Source: an uncultured Eubacteriales bacterium
GTDB lineage: Bacteria; Bacillota; Clostridia; Oscillospirales; Acutalibacteraceae
Assembly (NCBI GenBank): GCA_900321665.1
Contig: ONWY01000086.1
Coordinates: 1-6,359 of the forward strand
Direction: 5' to 3'
Length of the DNA stretch: 6,359 nucleotides
Position numbers and translations under genes: made by a program. The notes below the pieces were generated by a model that saw only the letters and a list, made by a program, of their open reading frames with translations, did no database searches and had not been told where the DNA came from. Shown piece by piece: positions 6,335-6,359 of this stretch. Within the stretch, counting starts at the first letter, position 1. Each line of letters starts with the position of its first letter.

Positions 6335-6359
6335 ATGCGATACCTAATATCCGGAGGGG
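6335..6359 (+). CDS. murG: MurG, UDP-GlcNAc transferase, first eight codons
   Basis: MurG adds GlcNAc to lipid I to make lipid II on the inner face of the cytoplasmic membrane, supplying the substrate that FtsW polymerises. The window holds the start MRYLISGG plus one base; this is the beginning of the family's N-terminal ISGGGTGGH glycine-rich loop. It starts 61 bases after the ftsW stop on the same strand, matching the usual ftsW-murG order of the dcw cluster. The leader before the ATG is AT-rich with no Shine-Dalgarno sequence, as is common in Bacteroidota. Only a fragment is visible, but the sequence and the context agree. Confidence 0.85.

Noticed and set aside
1..6359. A new defence, mobile or RNA-based system
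   Set aside because: Every long stretch is explained by ligA, feoAB, ispH-rpsA, ftsW or murG, and the gaps are short and hold promoters and terminators; I see no CRISPR repeats, reverse transcriptase, nuclease, toxin-antitoxin pair or structured RNA.

Overview
The window joins two unrelated bacterial genomes. Positions 1 to about 5070 look like a Clostridia-type Firmicute (Bacillota). The genes there are led by Shine-Dalgarno sequences, FeoA is fused to FeoB, IspH is fused to ribosomal-protein-S1-like domains, and strong hairpin-plus-U-run terminators follow the genes. From about 5070 to the end it looks like Bacteroidota, probably Bacteroidales. That part holds ftsW followed by the first codons of murG, the order found in the division and cell wall (dcw) cluster, and murG has an AT-rich leader with no Shine-Dalgarno sequence. 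I infer the phylum labels from gene architecture and protein character, not from a search.

Left part, all on the minus strand. Read in the direction of transcription (right to left), it starts with an ispH-rpsA fusion gene that lacks its first codons and ends in a 12-bp terminator hairpin (about 2907-2940). Next comes a feoA-feoB fusion for ferrous iron uptake, with its own promoter (2851-2879) and terminator (about 436-474). Last is the start of ligA (NAD-dependent DNA ligase), with an extended -10 promoter and a TTG start; it runs off the left edge just after the catalytic lysine. The three genes appear to be separate transcription units. Their products have separate jobs: isoprenoid precursor synthesis plus an RNA-binding S1 protein, iron import, and DNA replication and repair.

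Right part, plus strand. ftsW (SEDS peptidoglycan polymerase of the divisome) lacks its extreme 5' end and is followed after 61 bases by murG (lipid II synthesis), of which only eight codons lie in the window. In life FtsW uses the lipid II that MurG completes.

The join at about 5065-5076 is the main oddity. IspH loses its N-terminal segment, including the first Fe-S cysteine, exactly where FtsW loses its own. The bases at the seam read sensibly as both proteins, one on each strand, so up to about 12 bp are shared. There is no mobile element, recombinase or repeat at the seam, so a chimeric metagenome assembly (or cloning or library chimera) is the simplest explanation. I see no new defence, mobile or RNA system here. 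The best biological leads are a perfect Shine-Dalgarno sequence inside ispH-rpsA just before the S1 domains, and a palindrome inside the feoB promoter.
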